Shown here piece after piece: positions 41,082 to 49,129 of a stretch of DNA of 64,000 nt (within the stretch, counting starts at the first letter, position 1; every line of letters starts with the position of its first letter). Below the pieces are notes generated by a model. That model ran no database searches and had not been told where the DNA came from. It saw nothing but the letters and a program-made list of their open reading frames with translations. The position numbers and the translations under genes were made by a program. Source of the stretch: a virus. Where the stretch lies: positions 1 through 64,000 of the IMG/VR virus record IMGVR_UViG_3300020578_000064; one strand, written 5' to 3'.

Positions 41082-44000
41082 ATGGCTGACAAGGAGATCA
41101 GATTAGTTGGGTCGTTTAAGGACGACATCACGCCGAAGCTGGCCAGGCTGTCGAGGGAGATCGACGCGCTGACGAAGAGCTTCACGAAGATGCAGGGCAA
41201 GCTGCGCCCGATCGCCCGCGACCTCGGCGTCATGGCGATGGCCTCCCAGCGCCTCGGCGACGGGCTCAAGTCGCAGCGCACCGGGTTTGAGACCAACATC
41301 CGGGCGATGCAGCAGTACCGCTCCGAGATGGGCAAGGTCTCACGCGCGCAGCGAGCCATCAAGCCGACGGCGCTGCCAGCGCCGAGGATGCCCCGCGGCG
41401 GCGGTGGCGGTGGCGCGGCCCCCAGGGTCAGAGGCGGCGGCGGGGGCGGAGCCGGCATCGGCGAGATCGCGATCGGCAGCGCCATCGGCGGCGTGATGAC
41501 GAGCGCCATCGTCGCCGGCTTCCAGACCGGCGTGCAGCTGATGTCGAAGCCGTTCGAGATGTTCGGGCGGGCGTTCGCCGAGCGCGTCGGCGACGAGATG
41601 GAGGACATCAAGTCCGCCGGCGGCATGTTCGCGCTCGACAAGAAGTCGAAGACGCCGCTGTTCTCGTCCTTCGAGGACGCGATGACGATGCAGGAGGGCT
41701 TGAACAGGTCCCTCGCGAAGTCCGCCGCGGCGCTGCCAGGCGCGACGAACGACTATGTGCGGGCGGCCAGGGGCCTGACCGACACGGTGATGGGCGCGTT
41801 CGGCAAGAACGAGGAGGCCTTCAAGAAGTTCGCGACCGAGCTCGGGGCCAAGGAGGGCGCGACGTCCGAGGAGGCGATCACGAAGGTCCTCCAGCGCTTC
41901 ACCGAGCAGACGGTGCTGCTGGGCCAGGGCCAGACGGGCGGCATGCCGCTGACGATGCTCATGGAGCAGCTCGTCACGCGCGAGTCCGTCAGCATCTCGG
42001 CGATGCAGGCCCGCTACGCGCAGCTCAGGAGCAACCCGCTCCTGGCCAACATGCTGCAGGACGCGGAGAAGGAGATCAACGCGAGCGCCGCCGGCACCGC
42101 CGAGCGCTTCAAGGCGGTGATGAAGGCGCTGGACAACGCGCTGCCGCAGGAGGTCGTTAACAAGATGCGCCGGTCGGTCAGCGGACTGATCGAGGCGACC
42201 CGCTCCGCGTTTCTCGACCCAGACACCGGCCTGTTCGGCCTGTCTCGCGAGCTCGACGTGACGGTGCCGAAGGTCGACCAGTTCGGCCGGTACCTGAACG
42301 CACAGGGCAAGGTAGTCCCGCTGGTCAGCCAGGCCGTGCAGGAGAACACGTCCCTCTTCAAGATCATGAAGGAGACGCTGGCGAACTTCGCCGTGCCGAT
42401 CCTCGAGCTGCTCGGGGTGCTGCCCCAGATCTTCGACCCGTTCAGGCAGATAGCCGAGCAGTTCCGCGAGCTGAGGGAGGTCTCCAACCGCTTCTACCTG
42501 GCCTTCAACACGTACACCAACGGCTTCGAGGATCAGGCGAATAGCTTCTTCGACGCGGCGGCCAAGACCACCGACCCGCAGATCAAGACCAAGCTCGAGA
42601 GGCAGGCCAACCTGCTGAAGGAGCAGGCCAGCGGCCGGGGCGCGCTCGGCGCCCTCAACAAGGCGATGCTCGACTTCGGCGAGATCAGCCAGAAGGAGTA
42701 CGCAAAGAACGTCAAGGAGCTCACCGACTTTGACCCGAAGGCGATCGAGAAGTTCGGCGAAAAGGGCATGGCCGAGATGGCCAAGCGCCTGCTGACCTCG
42801 CTCGTCAACTCCGACATGGTGGCCGCGATCGTCGAGACCATCGGTGCAGCGCTCGGCGCGGCCGTCGACACGCTCTTCACGGCGATCGACAACATGCTCG
42901 GTGGCATCGAGAGCAAGACGGGCAGCAAGCTGATCGACGCCTTCGGCCGCGGCTTCAGCAAGATCATCACGCCCGAGCGGGCCGCCCAGATCGGCCAGAT
43001 CATCGAGCGGCTGATGCAGAAGCTGTTCAACATGGCGGGCGACGTCCTCATCAACAAGGTCATCCCGGCCATCGGCAGGGGCATCCTGATGGGCATCCAG
43101 GCAGCGTGGAACGCCGGCCCGCTCGGCAAGTTCCTCGTGGTCGTGGGTGTCCTCGGCACGTTCCAGAAGGCCGTGCTCGCGGCCCAGGCCGCCCTGCAGA
43201 CGATGGCGGCCGTGAGGGCGATGCCGGGCGGGGCAGCCGCGTCGCTCACCGGGGGCATGATGGGGCCCGGGCGCATGAAGGGACGCCCGCAGGTCCTCGC
43301 CCGCCGAGGGATGGAGAAGGGGCGCAACCTGCTCGCAGCCGCCACGAAGGCACCCGCCGGCTCGGTGGCCGGCCTAGCGCAGGCGGGCGGGGCGACCGGC
43401 AAGGCGATAAACCTGTTCGGCGGCGCGGCGGCCAAGAACTTCATGGCCGGGCTCAAGGCGGTCGGGCCGAAGCTGCTCGCCTTCGGCGGCGTCCTGGCCG
43501 GCATCATCGCGCTATTCGAGGGCAAGGGCATCGCGGGCGCGCTGGCCGCGGGCCTCGGGGCCGCCGGCGGCTCCGCGATCGGCGCCGCCATCGGCACCGT
43601 CATCTTCCCCGGTATCGGCACCGCGCTCGGAGCGGCCATCGGGGGCTGGGTCGGCACGATGGAGGTGTTCACGCGGCCGCTGACCGACGTGTTCTCCGCG
43701 ATCGGCGACACGCTAGGCCCGACGCTGCAGGGCCTCGGCGATACCTTGGGGTCGATCCTCAGCTCGCTCTGGCAGGCTTTCAGCGCGTTCTTCCCGTCTA
43801 TCGGCGGCGCGACCAACGCCATGGACGGCGTTACGGCGACCATCATCGCGATCAAGATCGTCCTCACGCCGATCGTCGCGGCCTTCCAGCTACTCGAGCA
43901 GGTCGTCAACGTCCTCCTCGTCGCCTTCCGCGGGCTGGAGACCGGCATCATCGGTTTGAGGCTGTTGCTGGCCAAGGCGAACCCGTTCGGCGATAAGCAG

Positions 44001-44990
44001 GCGCAGGCCCAGCTCGAGAAGGAGTACCAGGCGTCGCTGAAGCGGACGAACGAGGCGGTCAGCAGGTTCGGCAAGGCGTTCGAGCGCCACAAGAAGTACT
44101 ACGAGACCAAGCCCGCCGGCGCACCCACTACCACCAAGCCCGCCGGCACGCCCACTACCGCCAAGCCCGCCGCAGCCGCCCCCAGGATGGCGGACATCCG
44201 CGGGAGCGCGACGCCAGGCAGCGCCACGCCCGCCGGCGCGCAGACGTCCCTGCCCCAGCAGATCCAGCAGACCCTGACCAACCTCGACGTGGCGATGCTG
44301 CCCGTCCAGAAGTGGTTCCAGAACCTGCCGTACAACCTGGGCATGGCGATCGGCTCGTCGATCGCTTCGATGCAGGTCGCGATTGCGAATTTGAAGAACT
44401 GGTTTTTCTCGCTGGGGCCACAGATAGGGCAGGGAACAAACAAGGCGATGGCATCGATCAGGGCGTCGATAGCGAGCTTCTCGGCCTGGCTCGGGAACCC
44501 CGCGTCCTGGGCAACACTGTGGACCAACATAAAGGCGGGCTTCACGAACGGCCTGAGCCAGATCGCCAGCTTCCTGCGGGGCTTTATCAGTAATTTCATG
44601 TCCGGCCTCCGCGCCGGTCAGGCGACCGGGGCGAAGCCGCCTGCCGCCAAGCCTAAGTATGATGGGAAGGGCCGCTCCATGCCGCTCTACCAGGCCATCG
44701 CCACAGAGATGAAGCACAAGCCTCCCGGCTCTTCGCTCGTCATCGCCAACTCCTCCGAGAGGGTCATCCCGGCGTACAGCGGCTACGGCTACCGCGAGAT
44801 GGACATGTCGACACTCAGGGCCGCGTCCGCCGCAGGCGGGTACGGCGGCTCGAGCTTCGACGTGAGCAGGGTCGAGGTCACAGTCGTGGACAACACGGGC
44901 AATATAGCCTCGGTGGCCGACCAGGTCGCCGAGGTGTTCCTCACCCAGATGTACAAGGCGTCGCTCTCCGTCGACGGCCGCGCAGGATAA
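41082..44990 (+). CDS. Tail tape measure protein
   Basis: This 1302-residue protein is the longest in the window. It starts with a helical coiled-coil part, then Gly-rich blocks (near residue 105-130), long helices, a hydrophobic Gly/Ala section at about 700-880 with several membrane-like segments (FGGVLAGIIALFEGKGIAGA, AIGTVIFPGIGTALGAAIGG) and a Thr/Pro/Lys repeat linker (TKPAGAPTTTKPAGTPTTAK). ERVIPAY near the C-terminus is typical of phage tape measures. It sets tail length and may help DNA cross the host membrane. It precedes the baseplate hub gene by 3 bases. Confidence 0.88.
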   Translation: MADKEIRLVGSFKDDITPKLARLSREIDALTKSFTKMQGKLRPIARDLGVMAMASQRLGDGLKSQRTGFETNIRAMQQYRSEMGKVSRAQRAIKPTALPAPRMPRGGGGGGAAPRVRGGGGGGAGIGEIAIGSAIGGVMTSAIVAGFQTGVQLMSKPFEMFGRAFAERVGDEMEDIKSAGGMFALDKKSKTPLFSSFEDAMTMQEGLNRSLAKSAAALPGATNDYVRAARGLTDTVMGAFGKNEEAFKKFATELGAKEGATSEEAITKVLQRFTEQTVLLGQGQTGGMPLTMLMEQLVTRESVSISAMQARYAQLRSNPLLANMLQDAEKEINASAAGTAERFKAVMKALDNALPQEVVNKMRRSVSGLIEATRSAFLDPDTGLFGLSRELDVTVPKVDQFGRYLNAQGKVVPLVSQAVQENTSLFKIMKETLANFAVPILELLGVLPQIFDPFRQIAEQFRELREVSNRFYLAFNTYTNGFEDQANSFFDAAAKTTDPQIKTKLERQANLLKEQASGRGALGALNKAMLDFGEISQKEYAKNVKELTDFDPKAIEKFGEKGMAEMAKRLLTSLVNSDMVAAIVETIGAALGAAVDTLFTAIDNMLGGIESKTGSKLIDAFGRGFSKIITPERAAQIGQIIERLMQKLFNMAGDVLINKVIPAIGRGILMGIQAAWNAGPLGKFLVVVGVLGTFQKAVLAAQAALQTMAAVRAMPGGAAASLTGGMMGPGRMKGRPQVLARRGMEKGRNLLAAATKAPAGSVAGLAQAGGATGKAINLFGGAAAKNFMAGLKAVGPKLLAFGGVLAGIIALFEGKGIAGALAAGLGAAGGSAIGAAIGTVIFPGIGTALGAAIGGWVGTMEVFTRPLTDVFSAIGDTLGPTLQGLGDTLGSILSSLWQAFSAFFPSIGGATNAMDGVTATIIAIKIVLTPIVAAFQLLEQVVNVLLVAFRGLETGIIGLRLLLAKANPFGDKQAQAQLEKEYQASLKRTNEAVSRFGKAFERHKKYYETKPAGAPTTTKPAGTPTTAKPAAAAPRMADIRGSATPGSATPAGAQTSLPQQIQQTLTNLDVAMLPVQKWFQNLPYNLGMAIGSSIASMQVAIANLKNWFFSLGPQIGQGTNKAMASIRASIASFSAWLGNPASWATLWTNIKAGFTNGLSQIASFLRGFISNFMSGLRAGQATGAKPPAAKPKYDGKGRSMPLYQAIATEMKHKPPGSSLVIANSSERVIPAYSGYGYREMDMSTLRAASAAGGYGGSSFDVSRVEVTVVDNTGNIASVADQVAEVFLTQMYKASLSVDGRAG

Positions 44991-44993
44991 GAC

Positions 44994-46298
44994 ATGTCGA
45001 TCACGCCAGGCCTCCTGATCCAGCCGTTCGTCTGGGTCAAGTGGGGCGACACGGACCTCACGCAGTACCCCGTCGGCAGCGGCCTCGAGCCCGTCGTCCA
45101 CAACGTCTCCATCTCCATCCCGGAGAAGGAGAGCGTCCCCACGTGCGAGTTCTCCTTCTCGCCCAACCCGCCGGGCTTCGCCGCGTTCCAGAAGTGCGTG
45201 ACGGCCGACAAGGACAAGCCGATCACGGTCACCATCGGGTACCAGGGCGGCGAGGAGTTCAAGATGAAGTTCTTCTTCACCGGCCTGACCTTCTCCACCG
45301 GCATCGACACGTCGGCGAGGGTGTTCCTCACGGTCGCCACCAAGGGCGCGTGGACCGACAACCGCATCTCCTTCACGATGACCGAGAAGGAGAAGACCAC
45401 GCTGACCGCCTTCCCGGACTTCCTCAAGAAGAAGATCGGCGACGCGGGCAAGGACATCAAGATCGAGTTCGCCGGCCAGCTGAAGGACGACGCGGGCAAG
45501 ATCGAGGTGCAGCTCAACGTCATCCAGCAGACCCCGATGCAGATCATCGAGGGGCTGGCGAGGGCGATGGGCTTCGTGATCTCGAACGGCGACGCGGTCA
45601 TGGAGGGCGGCCCGATCGTCCTGAGCTACTCGCCGAACTACGACCCGGACAAGAAGAAGGACGCGCCGATCGTGCTCGGGAAGGCCGGGGCGCCCAAGCC
45701 GGCCGAGCGCAAGTGCTACATCCTCGGGCCGAACCTCGTCGAGACGTTCGCCCGCGAGATGAAGTTCACGACGAGCATCTCGGGCTTCGACATCGGCAAG
45801 TCGTTCAAGGAGCCGACGTCGTTCGACTCCGACAGCAAGGACATCCTCGACACCAAGACCGAGGCGGCGAAGAAGAAGACCGAGGGCACCAACAAGCAGG
45901 GCACCACGGGCAACGCCACCGGCAAGACGCCGGCGCAGAAGGGCACGAAGAAGACGGCCGGGGTCGAGAAGGAGGCGCGCTCGAAGAAGGACCAGATCGG
46001 CAACATCAAGGCGAGCGCCGACTTCTTCATGGTCCCGTACGTCGTCGGCATCAAGCCGAGGGACTTCATCGCCGTGCCGTCGCTCACCTTCCCGTGCCTC
46101 TACGTCGAGGACTGGGTGGTCGAGCAGGTGACCTACACCCAGGGCGACGACGGCCAGGTCCGCGTGAGCGTCGAGTGCACGCGCGAGTTCATCGGCACCG
46201 AGAACATGATGGACAAGAAGGCGGTCGACGAGGTCAAGAAGATCGCCGACTCCCTCCAGGCCACGTCCGCGTGGCAGTCGATGTACTGGGCCGCCTGA
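44994..46298 (+). CDS. Baseplate hub / late-control-D-like protein
   Basis: This 434-residue protein has the beta-rich start of gpD-like hub proteins (TPGLLIQPFVWVKWGDTDLT, then SISIPEKESVPTCEFSFSP) and the middle domain AMGFVISNGDAVMEGGPIVL with a Lys-rich insert (about residues 280-325). It probably forms the central hub under the tail tube. It follows the tape measure directly, as expected. Confidence 0.65.
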   Translation: MSITPGLLIQPFVWVKWGDTDLTQYPVGSGLEPVVHNVSISIPEKESVPTCEFSFSPNPPGFAAFQKCVTADKDKPITVTIGYQGGEEFKMKFFFTGLTFSTGIDTSARVFLTVATKGAWTDNRISFTMTEKEKTTLTAFPDFLKKKIGDAGKDIKIEFAGQLKDDAGKIEVQLNVIQQTPMQIIEGLARAMGFVISNGDAVMEGGPIVLSYSPNYDPDKKKDAPIVLGKAGAPKPAERKCYILGPNLVETFAREMKFTTSISGFDIGKSFKEPTSFDSDSKDILDTKTEAAKKKTEGTNKQGTTGNATGKTPAQKGTKKTAGVEKEARSKKDQIGNIKASADFFMVPYVVGIKPRDFIAVPSLTFPCLYVEDWVVEQVTYTQGDDGQVRVSVECTREFIGTENMMDKKAVDEVKKIADSLQATSAWQSMYWAA

Positions 46299-46323
46299 CC
46301 GGGCTCACCGTGGGGGTCCGCCG

Positions 46324-46376
46324 CTATGATGGTCTCGAGCGCCACCGGCAACAGGGCCGGAAGTAGAGCGCTCTAC
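46324..46376 (+). promoter_or_regulatory. TATGAT box and 14-base palindrome before the SSB-like gene
   Basis: TATGAT (46324-46329) can serve as a -10. A perfect palindrome GTAGAGCGCTCTAC lies at 46363-46376, 14 bases before the GTG start of the SSB-like gene. It may bind a repressor or the protein itself, or fold in RNA. Confidence 0.4.
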
Positions 46377-46390
46377 ACGAGAGACCAAAC

Positions 46391-47356
46391 GTGAAGAACG
46401 TCAAGATCAATGTAGCGCTGGACGAGCGCAACCGCGCGCGCCTCGAGACCAAGTCGTACGACCGGGCCTACGTGGACGTGCCGAACCGCGCGCTGCCCGC
46501 GGCCCTCAAAGAGGAGCTGGAAGTCATCCACGAGGCACTGACCGGCAACGAGCTCCCCGAGGAGGGCAGCACGTTCACCGTCCGCGCGGACGCCGCCGGC
46601 ACCTTCAAGCGGCTCTACAGCCCGACCGTCTTCTCCACCGAGGAGAAGGGGCTGATCATCCGCTGGGGCACCGACGACATCCCCCTGGCCGTGACCAACG
46701 GCAAGATCGGCGCGCCGACCGCCGACAAGAAGGCGAAGTTCGCCTTCAAGGAGGAGCAGATCGGCAAGTACGGCGAGACCGTGCTCTCCGTGAGCATCGC
46801 CAAGGACGGCACCCTCTACACGATGCCCTTCCCCGTGAAGGCGGCCGACTGGGAGGCGGGCGTCAGCCCTGACGTGCTCGACGTCCTGCTGGACGAGAAC
46901 CCCGACGCCATCGCCGAGCAGATCGCGGTGGCCGGCGACCCGACCAAGCGCGGCGAGGGCAGCGGCCCGCGCCTGCAGGGGCACATCATCAAGGTCAGCG
47001 AGCTGCCCATCGGCAGCTACACCGTGACCGGCTACAAGTCCCGCGAGACCTCCTACGGCATCGACTACATGATCCAGGCCATGGTCGAGGAGCCATTCGT
47101 GGCCACGACCCGCGTCAAGGACGAGGCGACCGAGGAGTGGGGCGACGCCGAGGTCGAGGTGAGCGGCTTCGCCATCGTGAAGCCCAACACCCAGCTCAAG
47201 AAGCTGCTGGCCGCAGAGCCGATCATCGACGAGACCAACCCCGCGACCCTGGCCGTGCTCGACCACGGCGAGTGGAACGGCTACAAGACCGCGAAGGTGA
47301 GCCTCAAGTGCACCGCCTTCAAGCAAGACGACGGCTCGTTCGACATCGACTTCTGA
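46391..47356 (+). CDS. Putative single-stranded DNA-binding protein
   Basis: The start is GTG 46391. The 321-residue protein is beta-rich and has no recognised enzyme motif. The C-terminus QDDGSFDIDF is acidic and ends in Phe, as in bacterial and phage SSB tails that recruit replication partners. The leader palindrome and the terminator right after fit an abundant, separately expressed protein. It lies in the replication block before the helicase. The assignment is inferred from the tail, the place and the size. Confidence 0.45.
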   Translation: MKNVKINVALDERNRARLETKSYDRAYVDVPNRALPAALKEELEVIHEALTGNELPEEGSTFTVRADAAGTFKRLYSPTVFSTEEKGLIIRWGTDDIPLAVTNGKIGAPTADKKAKFAFKEEQIGKYGETVLSVSIAKDGTLYTMPFPVKAADWEAGVSPDVLDVLLDENPDAIAEQIAVAGDPTKRGEGSGPRLQGHIIKVSELPIGSYTVTGYKSRETSYGIDYMIQAMVEEPFVATTRVKDEATEEWGDAEVEVSGFAIVKPNTQLKKLLAAEPIIDETNPATLAVLDHGEWNGYKTAKVSLKCTAFKQDDGSFDIDF

Positions 47357-47375
47357 TCCCGGACAGTCTGACACC

Positions 47376-47405
47376 GAGGGGCCGCGCGCCCCTCTTTTCT
47401 TTTTC
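47376..47405 (+). terminator. Strong Rho-independent terminator
   Basis: A 7-bp stem GAGGGGC / GCCCCTC (47376-47382 and 47388-47394) with a CGCGC loop is followed by TTTTCTTTTTCC. It closes the SSB-like transcript; halogenase 2 starts only 7 bases later, so it must have read-through or its own promoter inside the SSB-like gene. Confidence 0.85.
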
Positions 47406-47411
47406 CAAGCA

Positions 47412-48875
47412 ATGCCGCACAGGATAGTCATACTCGGGTCGGGGACAGCCGGCGCCGTAGCGGCCTCGTACATCAAGTCGTACTGGGGTGACGCGGTCGA
47501 GGTCACGCAGATCTACGATCACAACAGGCCGTGCATCGGCGTGGGCGAGAGCACCACGCCCCACATCTTCCATTTCCTCCAGCGCGTCGGGCTGACGTTC
47601 GAGGACCTGGTGAAGGGCACCAGCTCCACGGTGAAGCTCGGGATCAGATTCAAGGACTGGCTCGGGGACGGCGCCTCCTACTATCACAACTTCCTGCAGG
47701 GCGAGGGGCGTTACGACGACATGTCGTCGGAGTTCGCGTCCGAGGTCGCCGCCGGGTCAGACGAGGGCCTGACATTTCAGGACTGGCGGGTGGCCGAGGA
47801 GAACATGGTGCCGCACTCCTGCTACAAGGACGCCAACTTCGCCGCGCACCTTGACTCCCAGGAGTTCAGCCGCTTCGTCGAGCGGTGGATGGGGGACTCG
47901 ATCCGGGTGATCGACGGGGTCGTCGAGCACGTCTCAGTCGAGGGAGGGGAGATCAAGAGCCTGCGCCTGGCGGACGGGTCGATCGTGACCGCCGACTTCT
48001 TCCTGGACGCGTCCGGCCTGGCGAGGACCCTGATCGGCCGGCTGGACGGCGGGTGGGCCGACAGATCGGACTACCTGCCCGTCGACCGGGCGATCCCGAA
48101 CCCGGTGCCGCACTCCAAGAGCACGTACGAGCCGTACACGCTGGCCGAGGCGACCAGGCACGGGTGGATCTGGCAGGTCCCGCTGCAGCACAGGTACGGC
48201 ACGGGTTACGTGTACTCCTCCAAGTTCACGAGCGACGACGAGGCCAGGGCCGACTTCTCCGGCTGGCTAGAGCGCAACCACGGCGTCGGCCTGACCTCGG
48301 ACAGGCTGATCGAGTTCGGCTGCGGATACTACGAGCGCCCATGGTCCGGCAACTGCCTGGCCGTGGGGCTCGCCGCGGGATTCGTCGAGCCGCTGGAGTC
48401 GACGAGCATCCACATCACCACGATGCAGCTCGACCACTTCTGCGCCAGGTACACGCTGCGCAACCTCAAGTACGACCGCGACAACTATAACAGGCACTTC
48501 GCGGCGGTCTGGGCGGACACGTGCGACTTCATCAGGTTCCACTACCACACGCGCCGCCGCGACTCGCCGTTCTGGCGGCACATAGCCGACACGACGCCCG
48601 AGTGGCTGTCCGACATGGCCGAGAAGCTCTCGTCGGACGTCGTCAACAAGTACCACTTCAGGGCCAACCTGATGGTCTTCTCCGAGATCAACTGGTGCCC
48701 GGTGGCGCTTGGGCTCGGCCTATGCGACCGGGGCGCCGCGCGGCGGTACCTGGATCTGCGGGGGATAGCGGCCCACGCCGAGCGCGAGCGCTCGAGAAAG
48801 AGCGTCGTGAGAGAGCTCGACAGGGCCGTAGCGCGCGATCACGGCGAGTTCATCTCGTTCCTCAGGGGGCGCTAG
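47412..48875 (+). CDS. Flavin-dependent tryptophan-halogenase-family protein 2
   Basis: This 487-residue enzyme has GSGTAG (9-14) for FAD, GVGEST, Lys75 in STVKLGIRF at the catalytic-lysine place, WIWQVP (252-257) as the W-x-W-x-x-P motif and GFVEPLES. It is only distantly similar to halogenase 1 (the second ends LRGR and is 30 residues shorter), so they are not recent duplicates. The substrate is not predictable. It follows a strong terminator and precedes a small membrane-like protein by 2 bases. Confidence 0.88.
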   Translation: MPHRIVILGSGTAGAVAASYIKSYWGDAVEVTQIYDHNRPCIGVGESTTPHIFHFLQRVGLTFEDLVKGTSSTVKLGIRFKDWLGDGASYYHNFLQGEGRYDDMSSEFASEVAAGSDEGLTFQDWRVAEENMVPHSCYKDANFAAHLDSQEFSRFVERWMGDSIRVIDGVVEHVSVEGGEIKSLRLADGSIVTADFFLDASGLARTLIGRLDGGWADRSDYLPVDRAIPNPVPHSKSTYEPYTLAEATRHGWIWQVPLQHRYGTGYVYSSKFTSDDEARADFSGWLERNHGVGLTSDRLIEFGCGYYERPWSGNCLAVGLAAGFVEPLESTSIHITTMQLDHFCARYTLRNLKYDRDNYNRHFAAVWADTCDFIRFHYHTRRRDSPFWRHIADTTPEWLSDMAEKLSSDVVNKYHFRANLMVFSEINWCPVALGLGLCDRGAARRYLDLRGIAAHAERERSRKSVVRELDRAVARDHGEFISFLRGR

Positions 48876-48877
48876 CC

Positions 48878-49129
48878 GTGTTCAACGCGTGGTACGTGGC
48901 GGCGCTCATCATCGCCTCGTTTGCCGTCCTCTACCCGGAGGACGCCGCCAACCTGCTCCAGCTGGTGGCCCTGGCGCCGAGGCTGCTCAAACTGTGGCTC
49001 TCCCAGAGGCTGATGATGGCCAGGCTCTGGCCGAGGCTGGCGCTGGACGGCTTCCTCATGAGGCGGAGGATGTCGCGGCTCAACCGGCGCCATAATAACA
49101 ACGAAACAACCAACACGAAGGACAACTGA
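48878..49129 (+). CDS. Small membrane protein
   Basis: The GTG at 48878 has CAGGGGG upstream. The 83-residue protein starts MFNAWYVAALIIASFAVLYP, a likely transmembrane segment, followed by an amphipathic Arg-rich helix and an Asn/Thr tail. It overlaps the helicase start by one base. It could anchor a complex in the membrane or act in lysis; no evidence decides. Confidence 0.5.
   Translation: MFNAWYVAALIIASFAVLYPEDAANLLQLVALAPRLLKLWLSQRLMMARLWPRLALDGFLMRRRMSRLNRRHNNNETTNTKDN

Noticed and set aside
43106-43996. 296-codon plus-strand frame inside the tape measure gene
   Set aside because: It is Arg/Gly-rich and fully inside the tape measure in another frame, without a ribosome site.
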